DNA of 64,000 bases, taken from Setophaga petechia. Its lineage: Eukaryota; Chordata; Aves; Passeriformes; Parulidae. The notes beneath the pieces are model-generated. The model made no database searches. It was not told the DNA's origin and saw nothing but the letters and a program-made list of their open reading frames with translations. The translations under genes were made by a program, and so were the position numbers. Shown here one piece after another: positions 25,267-39,900 of this stretch (positions are counted from its first letter, which is position 1; every line of letters starts with the position of its first letter). The stretch spans positions 3,162,001-3,226,000 of the forward strand of contig JANCRA010000011.1 in the NCBI GenBank assembly GCA_024362935.1. Reading direction: 5' to 3'.

Positions 25267-27984
25267 CTACAGAGAAAAATGGGCAGACTTCCATTACAGG
25301 AATACAAATATTTAAAGAGGAATATAAACTTGAATCTGTTCCTTGGCTGTTAATGATTAAAGCCACATGCAACTGTATAAAATTCATAATACATTTGAAA
25401 TAAAATAACTGTACAGAGCTGTGCCATGTGCAGTTTGTAGGTTTTAGGTTAATTGACTTGTGTGAGCATGAGGCAGCAAAAATTCACACTGAGGAAAAGC
25501 CAAGCTTCCCCTGGGAGACTCGTTTCCTCAGCAACAGTATGCATCCATTTTCTTCTGAAACTAACAGAGTTCAAGCAGGAAAATCCCTACAGTAAGTCCA
25601 CAGCAGCACTTCCCTGTTCTCAACTGATTTATGAATCCTTTCCTTGCTGTTACTTGTGGTGGGGAACACTTTGGAATTAGCTTCTGCTTTTGAGCCCAAA
25701 TATATCACAAGGATGTGCTGTTTCAGAACAAGTTTCCAGATAATCTGGGGTATCCCAGGTAGCCCAGGACTACGGTCCTCTCACAGTCAGGAGTCCTCAT
25801 CAGCTGGGGCAGAAGGAAGTTGAGTGAAATCACAATTCTTCCCATTCAGGAACAACTGATTCCCTCTGGGACCACCAGGGAAGAGAAAGGACTACTTTTC
25901 CCCAAGCCAGGTGGGATCAGGGAGCACAAATAGTGCTTGGAAGGCATCGCTCAAAGCAGACCAAAGCCAAGATGAGCTGGGGAAGCTGTCACCCGACTAG
26001 GAGCTGCAGCAGAGATGCTGGCAGAGGATTATTACCCTGGCTATTCTCTGCTCCAGTACCCACTGACCCTCTCTAAACCCCTATTCCCTTGAATTTCCTT
26101 CTTTCCCAGTTCATTACCTCTGCCTCTCCTCCAATTTTATCAGCCTCCTTCAGCTTTGTTGTAATGTCAACAACCATTCCACCATTAATAGAATTCCACA
26201 TCAAATTTTGATATTAAGTAAATTTGATATTTTGCCCCACCACACTCACTCACTGCTTGCAATTCCTTTGCACTGATTCCTTTGTCCTGCTCCCTGACCA
26301 GGGCTAGGAGGTGTACAGCTCCCAGGGAAGGACTCAGCACAAGACCCACTCCTTTCTTGGTCTACAAACCCAGAGAACTCTGTGAATTCACAAGTAAGAG
26401 CTATGGGCTCCAGGCAGAAACACAGACTGAGGATACTCCTTCCATACCAAGTAAGAAGGAAAAAAAGCCAGGACTGTTTGACTATAAAGATGAAGTACAT
26501 AAATTATTGATATATTTATTTACATGCAGTGGAAATCAGTATCAGATGAGGAAGGCTTTGATAAACTCATGTGTGCTTGCACGACTTACTGTTACGATTT
26601 TTCTTGGTTTTCCTGAGTTGCCTGAAGCCTTTGAAGAGAATGAAAGTAAAATTTCCCACAGCATAACTGTACATTCCTGTAATACATATTTTTTGATCAC
26701 TCAAACAATCATTCAGAGAGCCCAGCTCTCCCTGTGGGTAACAGGCAGGTTTCTCTTGCTGTAATGGGGACTGACTTGGATGGCTCAGTTCACTGCTATT
26801 TTAGAGAGAAGGAATAGGAAGTTAATGCATTTTAATTCCACCCAAGGTGAAGATCCCTTCACAAGAAGGATGATAAGCAGAAAGACCAAATGCTACAGCA
26901 TAAGGTTATACAATATTGTGATTGATTTTATTTTAAGAAGCTCTTCTTCATCTTAAATGACCTCTTTGTTCCTGACTTGAAGTATTGCTATCCCACACAA
27001 GTCACTGGGTAGGTTACAGGTGCTGAATTATGTTCTAATAATTTTAGCATTAAATTTATGTCAAGTCACAGTCACTTTTAAAATTTTCTTCTGAATCCTT
27101 TTAAATATATGCAATCATAAAAGGATTGAACAATGGTAAATTCTTTAACCAATGGACTTCTGCACTACAGACACATTACAAGTTAAGCTGTTGAGGCAAC
27201 CCCATTACTGTTTTTGAACACTTCTGTAAGACTCAAGACAAAAATTGCCCAGATTTTGTCATAAAAATTTCACTAGTCAGAGTAACTATGGATTTACAGA
27301 AAAGCACTTTATTCCTGTGAGTGGAACAAAAACAAACACCTTTTGCTTTGTCATGTTTAACTCTCTGAAACACTGGAAAAGATTTTTTTTTTCTCTGAAT
27401 TGATTTTATAAATCAGAAAATTACTGACTTTGACATCAAGCAATTACAGTGCAAGAAAATCAAAAGGTTCTCAAACTGGCCATGGAGTCTCTGTCGTGTT
27501 GTGGGTTAGCATTGAAACCAGTGACCAGCTAACATCTTGAGAGACTCAGGAAAAACCCTAAGAAAATAGTTTTATCCTCTGTAATTGGAAACTAAAGTGA
27601 AAATTCATGTTCATGGCTTTGAGCACAAGAAGCGTTTACACCCGAGGGCTTCACACAAACCTCTGGACATGAAGCACTCTGGGGCACAGATATGACTGAA
27701 AGTAATTTTCATTGCAAGCAAGTCTCCTGCTTCAAACTAGAGACTCCTCCATGCTGATGGCAGCTGCCTGCAGACATTTCTGCTGCCAGAGCTCACCAGG
27801 CTCAGTGAGACACTGACAAGTGCCCTTTCACCAGTAAATGCATCCATGAGACCAGCCCCTGCAGATGACCATGAAGAGGGAATTCTGCAGGGTCCTGCAG
27901 ACTGCAGTCATGTTGGGTTACCTCAATAAAGTTCAGCCTCTTTTCTAAAAATCTAACAGAGGAAGCAACGCTGTGAGCACAATT

Positions 27985-28015
27985 TTTGTTGTTGTTGTTT
28001 TGTTGTTGTTGTTGT
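27985..28015 (+). repeat. GTT microsatellite
   Basis: Two runs of GTT units are separated by one extra T, about 31 bp in all, inside the last CPQ intron. Confidence 0.9.
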
Positions 28016-28771
28016 GTAACATTTGTCTCAAGAACAACAGTCAATAACAAATTGGGGCTTGTTTTTACCAAGCTAGGAGTAAAGTAGCAGAGATGAAGAG
28101 CCATGGCTCACAGGCCTATAAATTACTCACCTATGTCCATGCTAGCCACTTAGAAAGGGAATGGCAAACAGCCTTGAAAGAGCCCATAAGCTTTACTTAA
28201 GTACTTAAAACCCCTCAGCTGGGTAGTGTTATGAAGGTGTACCACATATCTAATTCTGATTTCCAGGTGGAACCGATACTTGAACAGAAAACCAAGAGAT
28301 GGGCTAGGTGCTAGGCTGTCACATTTCATGCACTTGGCTCTTTTTTCCTGCATTTGCAGAGCAGCCATAAAGAAAAAAAGGTGATGTCTGCCAAAGAACC
28401 CTCTTTAATTGTCCTTTTCCAGTCTGTTCACTTTTACAGTGATGCAAGTCACACGAGGAACACTGCTGACCAAAAATGAGATCAGTGAGAAAGTGCTTCT
28501 AGCTGGATACAATAGGTGCTGTGGCATGAAAAGAGGGAGTGTTGAAAACTGTTGTCAAATGCCGTATGTATTATTTGAGTGCATCAAAAATATTGGAAAT
28601 TAAAAACTGAAGAAAAAAAATAATTTACAGCTTCAATAAAATAATACAAAGATAATTCATAGCACTATTACAAGGTGACAGAAAACCCTCTTTAGCACAG
28701 TTTAGTTACCTAATTTAATGCATGTTACTGCATCAGCAGCTATCTAGTGGCACAGGTGATCCCCCAGGGTC

Positions 28772-28950
28772 AAACACCAGGACAAGTTGCCCAGAGAGGC
28801 TGTAGAGCTTCCATCCTTTGAGATATCCAAAGCCTGACAGAACATGGTCCTCAGCAACCTGGTGCAGCTGATCCTGCTTAAGCAGGGGAGTTGGACTAGG
28901 TGAGCTCAAGGGGTGCCTGCCAAACTCAGACTTCCTGTGGCACTCTAATC
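28772..28950 (+). mobile_element. CR1 LINE 3' fragment, plus strand
   Basis: The segment holds GTTGCCCAGAGAGGCTGTAG, then CATCCTTTGAGATATCCAAA, then ACATGGTCCTCAGCAACCTG, then GATCCTGCTTAAGCAGGGGA followed by GTTGGACTAGGTGA. This is the standard order of blocks in the CR1 3' region. The terminal tail repeat is no longer clear. It is antisense to CPQ within the last intron. The boundaries are approximate. Confidence 0.75.
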
Positions 28951-29566
28951 CGTGGTGCTTTGGGTCTTTCAGACATCCCTTAGAATTCACACAACAGTAA
29001 AAAAAAATTCTTCAATTCAAGCTCACTCCTGTCTTGAACTCATTTTACAATTCTCTGCATAACCAGCTATGTCACACTTGTTTTGATGCACTGCATAAGG
29101 CAGGTAAAAGCAGCTACTTTGGTAATTCATACTGACCATGTATTTTTAGTAATCAGCTATGATTACTAAATGAACTTGATGAAAATATACACACATTGAG
29201 GAATTCTGAAAAACACTCCATCCCTTTCTAGCTTCTGATCTTAGCATGAAATGCCCAATGCAAGCACTCATTAGCTGATGATAAGGATATTATTTCCTTA
29301 CAATGTGTTCATATCAAACACCAATTCTTCACACATTAATAAACTGACAAAGGTCTTATTGCCAGCCTAAGAAGATGAGATGCTGCTATTGATGTAAAAG
29401 GATGCATGAACCACAAAATGAATGATGGGCATGTCAATGATGACCACTGCTTCTTGTCACACTCTGAAAGGCACTACTGCCTTCATAAGCACTGCTGTCA
29501 CAAGTCAAAACTAGAATGAAACTCTATTGCCAGATATTTGAGCATTCAAATTACTGTCATTTATGC

Positions 29567-29582
29567 AAAAAAAAAAAAAAAA
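29567..29582 (+). repeat. A(16) homopolymer
   Basis: Sixteen consecutive A residues follow TTATGC. No retrogene similarity is seen in the upstream sequence, so I do not read it as a poly(A) tail of a retrocopy. Confidence 0.85.
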
Positions 29583-30893
29583 GGACTGGAAAAGCAGATA
29601 ATGATTATCAGAATGATTACACTGGCACTTTTCAAAAAAATGTGTTCCATAAAACACAGATATCTTCAAGGGGGAAAGCATGCAAAGCATGCAGTAACTT
29701 CAGAGTAATTTTACATCTTAAAACATTTTGCATGCCTCCTAACAGCAAAGTTGGAAATGCCTTAACAAGGCACAATTTGATCAATGTTTCCAAAAGTTTA
29801 CAAACAGAAAGGGGTTATAACACGGGCTTTGCTTGCATCTTCCAAGTACCTGTTTGAGCTTCACCTTTGTGTCAAGACAAACCTACATGCTCTCAAAGGT
29901 ATTGATTGCTTCTAGTGAGATGTCAAGATATCAGATGCCTGATCTGAAACCTTATTTTTATTTCTGCAGTGATTTCCCTGGCTATAAAAGACAGATTCTT
30001 TTTATTCCATCTATTAAATACTGATTTTGTTTCCTGCTTTTTCTTTAAGAAACAGGGAAAATGCTTTTACTTAATTTTCAAGTTTATTCTAATCTCAGAC
30101 CTTTTTCATGCCAAAGACACTATTCAGGAATCTACTAAAAATCTATAATGCCTTTAAAATAAAGCAAATCCTGATGAAATACACGTCTTTTTCTTTTACA
30201 TCAAGTACTCAAAAATAATGAAATAAGAGGCAAAGGGATATATCACAATCTCCTATGCAGTTAAAAACTGGTATGTGCTAGGAAAGCATAAACACAGAAG
30301 TTAAGGGCATTCTATTCCTCATACACAGTAATAGAATCAATAGCCTCCCTTCTCATAGCTGTAGCATTTCTGTCTCACACATTTTGAAAGGTCAAAACTT
30401 CAGGGCAGAAGTAAGAAGACACATGGCTTTTCCTTCAAAGGAGATGTGCCAAAGACCTACAAAAGGAAAAACTGATGAAAGAAACAGGAACACAATTTCT
30501 TATTTTATTTTTGTTTTGTGCCTTTCTAAAGCCCAACAGGTCACAAATCTCAAGTGGTTAAGGAGTAAATCTGCTGCAATGGTAGCTGTGTTTAGGATGG
30601 GCTGGCTGGAATGCTTCATAGGTACCTCACCATCTCTTTTGCAGCAAGCCCTGTAGAGTGCTTGACTGCTTGTTTTAGGTGTTGGACAGATGTTTTGTGA
30701 GCTGTCCCTGCCTAATCTCAGTCTGCAGAACCACTGCTGTAATGAAAACCCAATTATTGTGGGCATCTCTTGCATGTATATTGGTGGTCATATAAACCTC
30801 TTCCTTTGTGGGATAACCTGTAGCTGACAGCTGGCTTTAATGCCATTTTATTTCATTATCCATTTTCCAAGTAAGCAGAGCCAATGGAGAATG

Positions 30894-30927
30894 CTAATGC
30901 TGTTTAGTGGGGCACTGACAGCATTAG
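30894..30927. repeat. Inverted repeat, 10-bp arms
   Basis: CTAATGCTGT (30894-30903) and ACAGCATTAG (30918-30927) are exact reverse complements with a 14-nt spacer. Confidence 0.85.
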
Positions 30928-33900
30928 TTTTCTTGTCACTTAGTCTCAAATGATGAAATTACAGGCTAAGTTGCTCGAGTTTCATGGCTACTGACACTGA
31001 AATAGTTTCCAGTACAGAGCTTATAAATGACATCAGAAGCCCTGCTGTTTCACCTCCTGAGTCACTCTCTCAAAAGTCTTTAAAATTCATGATTCAAACA
31101 ACAAGACAGAGGGAAAGCTTTCAGGAGGTTGTTTCGGTGACTAATTAAATGAGACTACAGTATAAGGGAGACAATATGAAGTTTGCATTTCTTCTTGTTT
31201 TGCTTAATGCATTTCAGAATGAGTCCTGTGGATACACTAAACGGACTAAATTACAGCTCAGGATTATCACAGTTACTTTTGCAATGCATTAACCTTTCAC
31301 TTATTGCATCAGAAGACCAGTGACAGCAGGGGATCCAACCTAAACTTGCATGAAATGCTGTGAAATGAGGTGTCAGGGAAGGAAGCAATGCTACTTCACA
31401 GAGCACAGGCTGACTAGAGTCTAAAATAATATCCTAAACAGCCCTTGACTGGGAAAAACTCCACAAAACCCCAGATAAACCTTCAACAGTAAAAAGCACT
31501 GGAAGTTCTTCCTCCATTCATCCAACCTCTGTCTTAAATTGTCAAGGTTCTTTTTTTAACAAAAAAGAGAAAAGGTTAAGTCTCCCTAGCTGGTGCTGCC
31601 TGAACATGATCCACTTGCAGGTTCACTCTCTGGGATGGATAGATCCTCCACAGGCCCACTCATCACTAATTTCTGAACCTGTTTACAGTTCTGCCCACAG
31701 CTCCCTGTGGCAATGCATGGTGTGCCTGAGCATTTCCTGTGGGCTCAGTACAGATGAGTTGTAGGAGCAGCACCCTCCATTTTTTCATTCAGCTTCCTAC
31801 CACTGGTGGCTTAATATAGTTTAATCACACCTAACTCAGCTGCTTTTCCCCAAGCTGAATAATCCTCCTCTTGCAGAAACTATTCAGTATCTCTTCAGGC
31901 TTCTGGTGATTCTTTTTTTCCCTTTCCTAAGGGAAAGGGAGTTTCACCCAATGTGTTTCACTGTTCCTGAGATGAGAAGCCCAGTACTGCCTGCAAACAC
32001 CAGCATGTGAATGGACCTGTGATGTGACTACAGCATGATCTCCTTTCTGCTTTTTCTCTCTTCCTTCCTTCCTCAGCTGCATGAAACAGTGTTTTTTACC
32101 TTCCCTGGGTATTGACTTAACAATTTCACACAATTATTCACAGTATTATTCTTCTTGAAGATAACATGGATCCTGTTACGCTGTATCCATAGTTCCTATA
32201 CTGCATCTCTCCACATTTATTGACACAAAAATGTCACTGCTTGTTGTATTCTTTATATATTTTCTTCTATAAGATCACTGTCACATTCTCACAGTCAGCT
32301 TTAGTTGTGATATCAAATATTTGAAGCAAACTTTGCCAACTTGCTATCCTTGCCCTTCACTCCCTTTTCAGCTAACACGGAGTTTTGTGAACATCCAAAG
32401 TCACAAAAAAAAGGTGACTGGGCAGCCTAATAAACACTTTCTCCATTAAGAAGACTGAAAATTTATTTCTAATTTTTTATAACCAGGGATTTACCACAAA
32501 GGAGGAAAATACCTCTCACCTCACAGTGTCCTCTTCCTCTATAGTCTTTGATCCAGGGGCTTTTGAAGACTCAGCTATACTTCACTGACCAGATCCAGCT
32601 ACAAAAATGGTTACAAACTCTTCTGAAAATGCCTTGCTAGACTGGTGAGGCATGACTTCTTTCTTCCACAGCAACATGGACTCTTGAATTACTTTTGTAT
32701 TTTGTGTTCTGGCTCTGTGACCACCCTAGCTAACTAAAACACAGATCCCTGTTTAAGGGATTCCCTACTTACAGCATAAAAATTTAGAAGGATTCTGTAC
32801 CTGTATTATATGCCTGTTTATGCTTGTAGATATTGTGTATATTTTAATATAATTTACTTAATTTGTGATTTCTATAAAATTATGTATATACCTATATATG
32901 TTATGCAGCAACTACTTAAAAAGTTAAAAGTTGTAAAAGTGATTGTTGGATTTATAAATCCCTTATCTTTTGCATTCTCTTTTAGACACTGAAAGTGGAA
33001 TGAAAGTCATTGCAAAATCAGCAGTTTCTCTAATTTAGAATTCTTTTTCATGTATTTGTTTATGTCTCAGCTCAGTAAAGCAGTTAAGTATTGAGTTGAG
33101 CATGTGATTTATTTTAATGCCATTAAGCTTCAAATGTCACACAAAATGCACCTTTTCCTGACCAAATGCATTTCTGTGTTTCTATACTCTCTGTATAGCT
33201 GCACCACATAGCTGACATTACAAGGTTGCTTAGAAACCCAAAGTATTGAAGCGCTTTCTTCAATGTTCTCTGCTGGCCAAAGAGCTTCCTGCTAATACCC
33301 AGGGCTAGACCCTTGCTCCACCCTGTTCCAACAACTACCAAAATCACTCCAGAAATGTTGTGGAAACAGACACCCCCTAGACTGTTTAGAAGTCACATGT
33401 GGGGAGAAAGAAATATGAAAATGACCCATTTGTTAAGATTTTGAGTAGCATTTCTATTTGCAGTAATTGTCTGCATTAATTTGCATTTTCAATCCATTCA
33501 AGAAGCTTCCTTGTATTTTACAAGAAATGGAGCTATTTCCTAAGCCAAACTCACAAAGCAGTTTAAAGTAAGCCTTTAGGCCTGCTTTTCTAGACGATGC
33601 TGAAGACAGAGAGGAAACACACAGGTTCTCATTTGCTGTAGCCTTCACTCCTCGATACGATTACAGCTGGATGTTTAATCACAAAGTTCCTGCAGAAGCC
33701 TTCCCACCAAGTAGTCCACTACTGGAAATGCCAATGATCATAGGACCCAACTAAGCAGAGCTCCCTTCTGCCCAGATGGTGGTGAAAGAGTCAGTTAATG
33801 AACATTCTGGTGCTTAACTAGTTATGAAAAAAAAATCCCAAACCACCAAACCAGTCACCTAATTAAAGTAAAACACATCCTAAGCACACTACAAGTCTCT

Positions 33901-36900
33901 TGTATTTTGTATCACAGAAATCAAAACTGCATTTATTCAACCACACCCACAAGATGAGCATAGTTTTACTGTCTCTATTTTGCACCCCACTGAGACTATC
34001 AAACTCCTCAAGTTCATGGTGGATTTTAGATGTAGGACCATATACAAAGCCAGAAGAATATACTATGCCTACAACAATAAAATATTATTTAAAATATCTG
34101 TGTTTCCTGGAGTAATTCATATCTGAGTTTTAAACCAGTAAGTTATTTCATAACATGTTAGATGCTCCAGATATTGTTGATGAATTATCTTTTGCATTTA
34201 ATCTCCAAACCAGTGTATATTTATTTAGCTGGTTCATTAGTAATAGAAATGTTGAGAAGTTCTTGAAACAAAGTTCAAAGCTTATTGCAAGGTTCAGGAC
34301 TATTCAAATGAGGGCATTTTCAGTCTTTAGGGTTGGGGTTCTGAGAGCCACAAAGCCTACAGGTGCAGGGACACTTTCTGGGGTTGCAAAAGGCATGTGA
34401 AATGGAGCACAGCACTGCACCAACACTGCTCCCTTCACACTTTTCTCAGCTGGCCCACCCATAGTGCAGAGCACCTCAGTTGTAAGCCACCACAGGGACT
34501 AGGGTTCAGAGAACACCAAAACCTTTCTGCTCTAGTCTAAAATCATGTTATCCAATGGGTGATGAACACAAAGTAGCAGGAATGAATATTTATTCAATTT
34601 TTTAAGCAACAGATTGCATATTTTTGTCAGCAAAACTACAAAAGAAAACATACTTAAAAAAAAAGAAATATAAAAATAATTAAGGTACAGTGAAGACACC
34701 TGCTGCAACATTGTTCTTCCCAGTCTCAGAATCTCTCCATTTTAATGTTCCATGAAATTACATGGGGCTTCATTAGGAAAAGAAAGGGGAAATTGAAGAA
34801 TTTCTGTCCTTTAAAGTAAGGAAGTAGAGAAAATCCTCACACCTAATCTGACTTGGCAGTGTATCACCACTTGTACGTGGGCTCTGGCTAATCCACAGAG
34901 CAGAACTAATCCCAGAAGAAGACAAAGCAAATAAAGCAATGACCCTAACTAGCACAACTCTTCCAGCCTGTAAATTTGAGTTGCTGTGATAGCTATTGTG
35001 CCACAGAGCAAATGCATTTGTCATAGTGCTAATATATTAAGAGGGAGAAAAAAAAGCATATAAGCTCAGGAAGAACACTAAGAGAAGCTGACAATTAATT
35101 TCAAGTTGAAAGTTTAACCTGTTTGCTTTCACTGAAAGATCCCCAGTCACTTCAGTAAGTGCAAATAGCATTTACACAGGCTCACTGCATTCCATGCTTT
35201 ACTATGCTGTTTTCTTATGAAGTTGGGCTTTACTTTGGTTTTGTTCAAATTAAACCTATATGGTTGAAGGCCTCATTTAAAACATGGGAAGCAAGGACTG
35301 ACTGGTCAAAGTGTATGGAAACAGAACAAGGCATTAGTGAGTCCAGCTGTCATGAGTGCCAAGCTGCTGAGTGTACAGCTTTGAAAATCCTCCTCCAGAA
35401 TCAATATGATTATTTCCATCACAATCATAATTTTGCAGAAATCAAGGAGCAATGTATATTTTTCTCCATTTGTTAATAAAAACCTGCAAAGGCCTGTTTA
35501 AAATTATATACTTTTACAGAAATTTTTAAGGAACTCCAAAAGACACCATGTTTTACATATAATGCAACAAATGCAGATAATTTGATAACAGTAACCAAAC
35601 TCTACACGCTAAAAAGAAAATACACCTCTATTAGTTTTAACGCTACCCCCCATCCTTCTGGTATATTGTGTCCATGCTAAAACTAAAAGCAATATTTACA
35701 GCTGTATAAATGGAAGTAATTTCAATTTGGATTTAGTTAAAGAAATCAAGCACAAGCACACTCTTCTAAACTTGTTTATGTTGCCACATTCAGAGACCAC
35801 CTACAGACTAATGCAAAGGGGCAAAAAGACCCAGTGATGATGATGGTTAGCAGCTCAAAGCAGGATTATTATCAAATGATTAGAATTATTTTAATAGAGA
35901 GAAACTAGAATTCAATACATTCATTAAAAACCCCCTTAATCTCTGCATTGCTATTCTTGCCTTCCACAGGAAAAAGACATGCTCCCTAAATCCAAGCTTT
36001 CATCACCAGAATACCATTAGACTATTGGTTCCTTTCAAATACATAAATTGAAGGCTCTTTTTACAGAGCAGATACATAAAAATAAATAGTAACATCTATA
36101 TTCATATATATCTACCAACCTACACATAATTAAAAACATTTCAGGAGCCAAATGCACACTTGCAAAACAGAATGGCATGCTATAGATTCAAAGGACTGCA
36201 ACAAATACTCAGTAAAACTGGGATTATAAACCTTACCTAAAAATAAGCTGAATGAAAATTTTTTACACTCTGGTCAATATTTATTTTACATTGACATCCT
36301 CCCTTTACTTTTACATCCTCACTTTAAAACTAACAGGCATCTGATAGTTAAAAAAAAAAAAAGATTATTTTTCTTGCTTTAAGGCCCATCATTGCAAAAT
36401 AATTGTGCATGCTTATTGGTTGAATAGTTTCCATTTCCCACTCCTAAAAGAGAAAGAAAAAAAGAAGAAAAACTGGTAGGTCTCATTATTCCTGGGTAGT
36501 ATAACCTTAGCCTTAGCTATTATCACATTCGTCAGAAAAGGCAAAGAAAAAGCACAACCTTTTTGGAAATGCAGCCACTGAAATTGGAAAGCATTGAGTG
36601 AAGAAGAGAATATTTCCCCTGTCACATATTCATTTCAGGGTCAAAAAGCACACAAGTGAGATTTTAAATAAGTAACTTGTTCCAGGTAACTACAGTCAAG
36701 CTGTTTCCAGGCTGACAGCCTGCCATTACATCCTGCCACTGCCAGCAGGGCTCACTACTGTGACTCCAAGGGTGGCTCTAGGTTTGGAAAAATAGGGTGT
36801 AGTAGAGAAGACAGCAATAACCACTTAATAATTAGGTTCTTGTGCTTGTGAGACCCCAAGGCTTTTGTGGAATTAGATGAGGCACCCAGAGTGTCTTTAC

Positions 36901-39900
36901 TGCTGTCGATTTTAGTAAATGGAGTGGCCAAACATTCACTCCTTGAAACAGTAGAAGAGCAAGCACACTTTTCCCTATCTCAACGAATTTAAAACACAAT
37001 GCAAATCAAAAGAAAAAGTGAATCATCTGAAAAAAAGCAGCAAAAGGCAAGGAATAATGCTATTCCTGATGGGGACATGTATTCAACACTTATGATTTTT
37101 TTTTTCTGCAAAAATGATGCTTTACAGCTAAAACTAGGGGGAAGATGTTTTTGCCCAGGTAAATGTAATGAGGGCTGGAGCCAAAGGCCAAGCCACAACT
37201 CGCAGAGCTCAGGGAGGTGAAACCAAAATGGGTCTAGCTGGAGAGGACTGACACAAGCCATGGGCAAAGCAGTGATCGTGCCCATTTCCACAGATGCAGG
37301 AGAGCTGGCTCAGCAGGTAGGAGCTCTCATACCTGTTAAATTATTACAGTGTTTCTTAGCAGTCTCTTAGCTCAGGCTCCAGGAACCACAGGCAGTCCCT
37401 TCCCTCTTGCTCTCTAATTAGAAACCTGAAGTCACTGCTTGGGCTAAGGGATAATGAAATTGTCATTGGGTTGAGTATGCTGAGTGAAAAAGTTTTTAAT
37501 CAGAGATAATGCTTTCAAAAACAGAGGACTATGTCCCAAAAGCATTATACCCTTAACAAATTTCCTGGCAGCTGTTTGTCTGACCGAAAGAGAGAGGCTG
37601 CATGGAAAAGATACAGAAAGCAAATGACATTTTTAACTGTGTGATGATCCCTTCTTCCCCTCAAGCATCCTGAAATAAAAGACATAAATGCTGAGCACTT
37701 GGAGGCTTCAACAGCATCCAATGCTCTTAATGATGACTGCACAAGAACATCTGCCCTAAAATCTAGCCAGCAGTGTTGGTGGACAAGAAAAGTACCTACA
37801 GTAATTAGGAACTCTAGGAAGAAGCAGGCAGACTAATTAAGTTTTCTCAGTGCTTCCCATTTAGCATATCTTAGGGATTTAAAATTAAAGATGTGTATAA
37901 TTCGGGCTGTTTTCAAGATTGAGATGTTTAAAACTCGTTGATTAGTTTTAGCTGCACAATGAAATCTGTTTCTTAGCTGAAGTCAGAAAGGCTAAAATTG
38001 TTCAGGCCAAGAAAACAAGCTGCTGCAGTAGGATGTTGAAGCCCTGAGAGGATCAGCCTGTGATCCTCACACTGCAACTCAGCAAGAGCCTGAGAGCTGC
38101 CCTGTCCAACCCCATCTCTTTCATGTTTTCGGTGGTTCCAAGCTCAAGAGAAATGGTAGCTGGAGCACTAATACCAATTTCAAGGCTGGCAGTGGCAATT
38201 CTGTGCAAATATCTTAGGAACCTCCCTAGTCCTTCTGCATGGCAAAAAAAATCACCTCAAAACTAATCAAGGTTTTGCCAAAACAAGGGATTTTGGCTAT
38301 TAGTGATCATCTATTTCTGCAACCTTTGAAATTGACAACAAAATGAGGATCCAGCACTGACTGTGTGAGTGCACAGAGCAGCCCACAAGACTGTGCCACT
38401 TTCTCCAGTGGCTGCTACAGATGCAAGGACCAGGTCAGGCTGCAAGATGCACCAGCCAATGCCTGTGTGCAATAAAAATCACCATCACAACTGCCCAGCC
38501 TTCAACAGTATTCTGTTGTAGCACACACAACAGCCCTTAATTCTGCTCTGCAATATAAATGAGAACACAACTGCTTAACAACTGACTTTTATTATTTTTT
38601 AAAATACGTTTCAAACCCATATAGCTTATTTCAGAGTCTCTGTAATTGGAAATGAAGGGCTGCTGCTGCAATGTATTATCTGCCCACAGATTCAGTTAGG
38701 ACTTTTAAAGCACAGAACAGAAATAATGCACAAGGAGTCAGTAATTGGTATCATTGACACTTCCTGCTTGTTTCTGGCTTAAATCTGAAAGTCATTTAAA
38801 AGATGCTTTTGTTTAAGAGTAGTTATCCTACAAAGCTGAAAGTCCAAAACCTTCCACAGCTCTACACCTGTCACTTCACTTTCCCTCTTATCCTTTTCCT
38901 TTCCCATCTGCTATACACTACCCTTTCTGCTTGAGCCAAGCAGGAAGCTGCAGGTGCCTCTCTGCAGCACAAGAACATTGGATTTACATTATATAAAGCT
39001 GAAAGGAAAGATTTCATCATAATTTACATGTAACTATTTAACTAATTCATCTAACACTTTAACTAACTCACAGAACATTCCTGTATCTAAAAGGGTTACT
39101 GACTGTAAAGTCTATTGCCAGCCTGGCTACCCAGATTACTTAGCAGTGCTTAGTCTATAGCACTACACAGAACAGAAAACCAGATGAAATGGGGAAAACC
39201 TCAAAGATTCAGTCAGCCTATTTCCCTCTCTCTGGCAGAAGCCAATGTTTTGAGAAAAAATGGGAGAAAGGGGTCTCGTCCTTCAGCACACCTGTCCAGC
39301 CATCAACAGTTTAAGGACTTTCTGATAGGAGCTTGCCTTCTTATCTCTGTGGTGGACAGCCTTTGCCAGACCTTTCTCTCATGTAGTATTCCATCCTCGT
39401 TCAACATGTGTTTGATCTTGGTCTTCAAAACATCTTGTGATGCTGATATCTCCATTCAAATATATCCTGTCCAGTGTGTCTTAAAGCTGGTTAGTGCTGA
39501 TGCTCTGATCCTCTGGTTACATTACAAAAGGTGAATAGTTATTCTCTATCATATAACAGTGCTGCTTACATATATCTCTCATATAGTTTGTTTTTTTTGT
39601 TTTCCCCCAGAGATTATAATCATTTAGTTGGTGGATTTTACCTTAAATTAAATGGTCAGTCTGATAAAACCTGGAACTAGCCTGGTTCCTGTCTGCATCA
39701 AAGTCCAGACAGCAGCTTGTACAGGGTAAAGATGGGTTTCCTTTGATTAAACTAATAATTTGTAACCCATATTATCTTGTTGCAGTGATACATGATGCAA
39801 AAACTGCAGCTTCCTGGAAGCCATGGGAGAGGCAGACCATGAAAAGCAGAAGTAGGAAACACTGAGCTTTCCATTTTGTAGCAAATGACACAATTCTGCT

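Noticed and set aside
26282..26764. 160-codon open frame on the plus strand
   Set aside because: No domain, no similarity I recognise, and no matching splice or promoter context. A frame of this length can occur by chance in 64 kb.
29567..29582. A(16) run as the tail of a processed retrocopy
   Set aside because: The sequence before it shows no coding similarity and no target-site duplication was evident.
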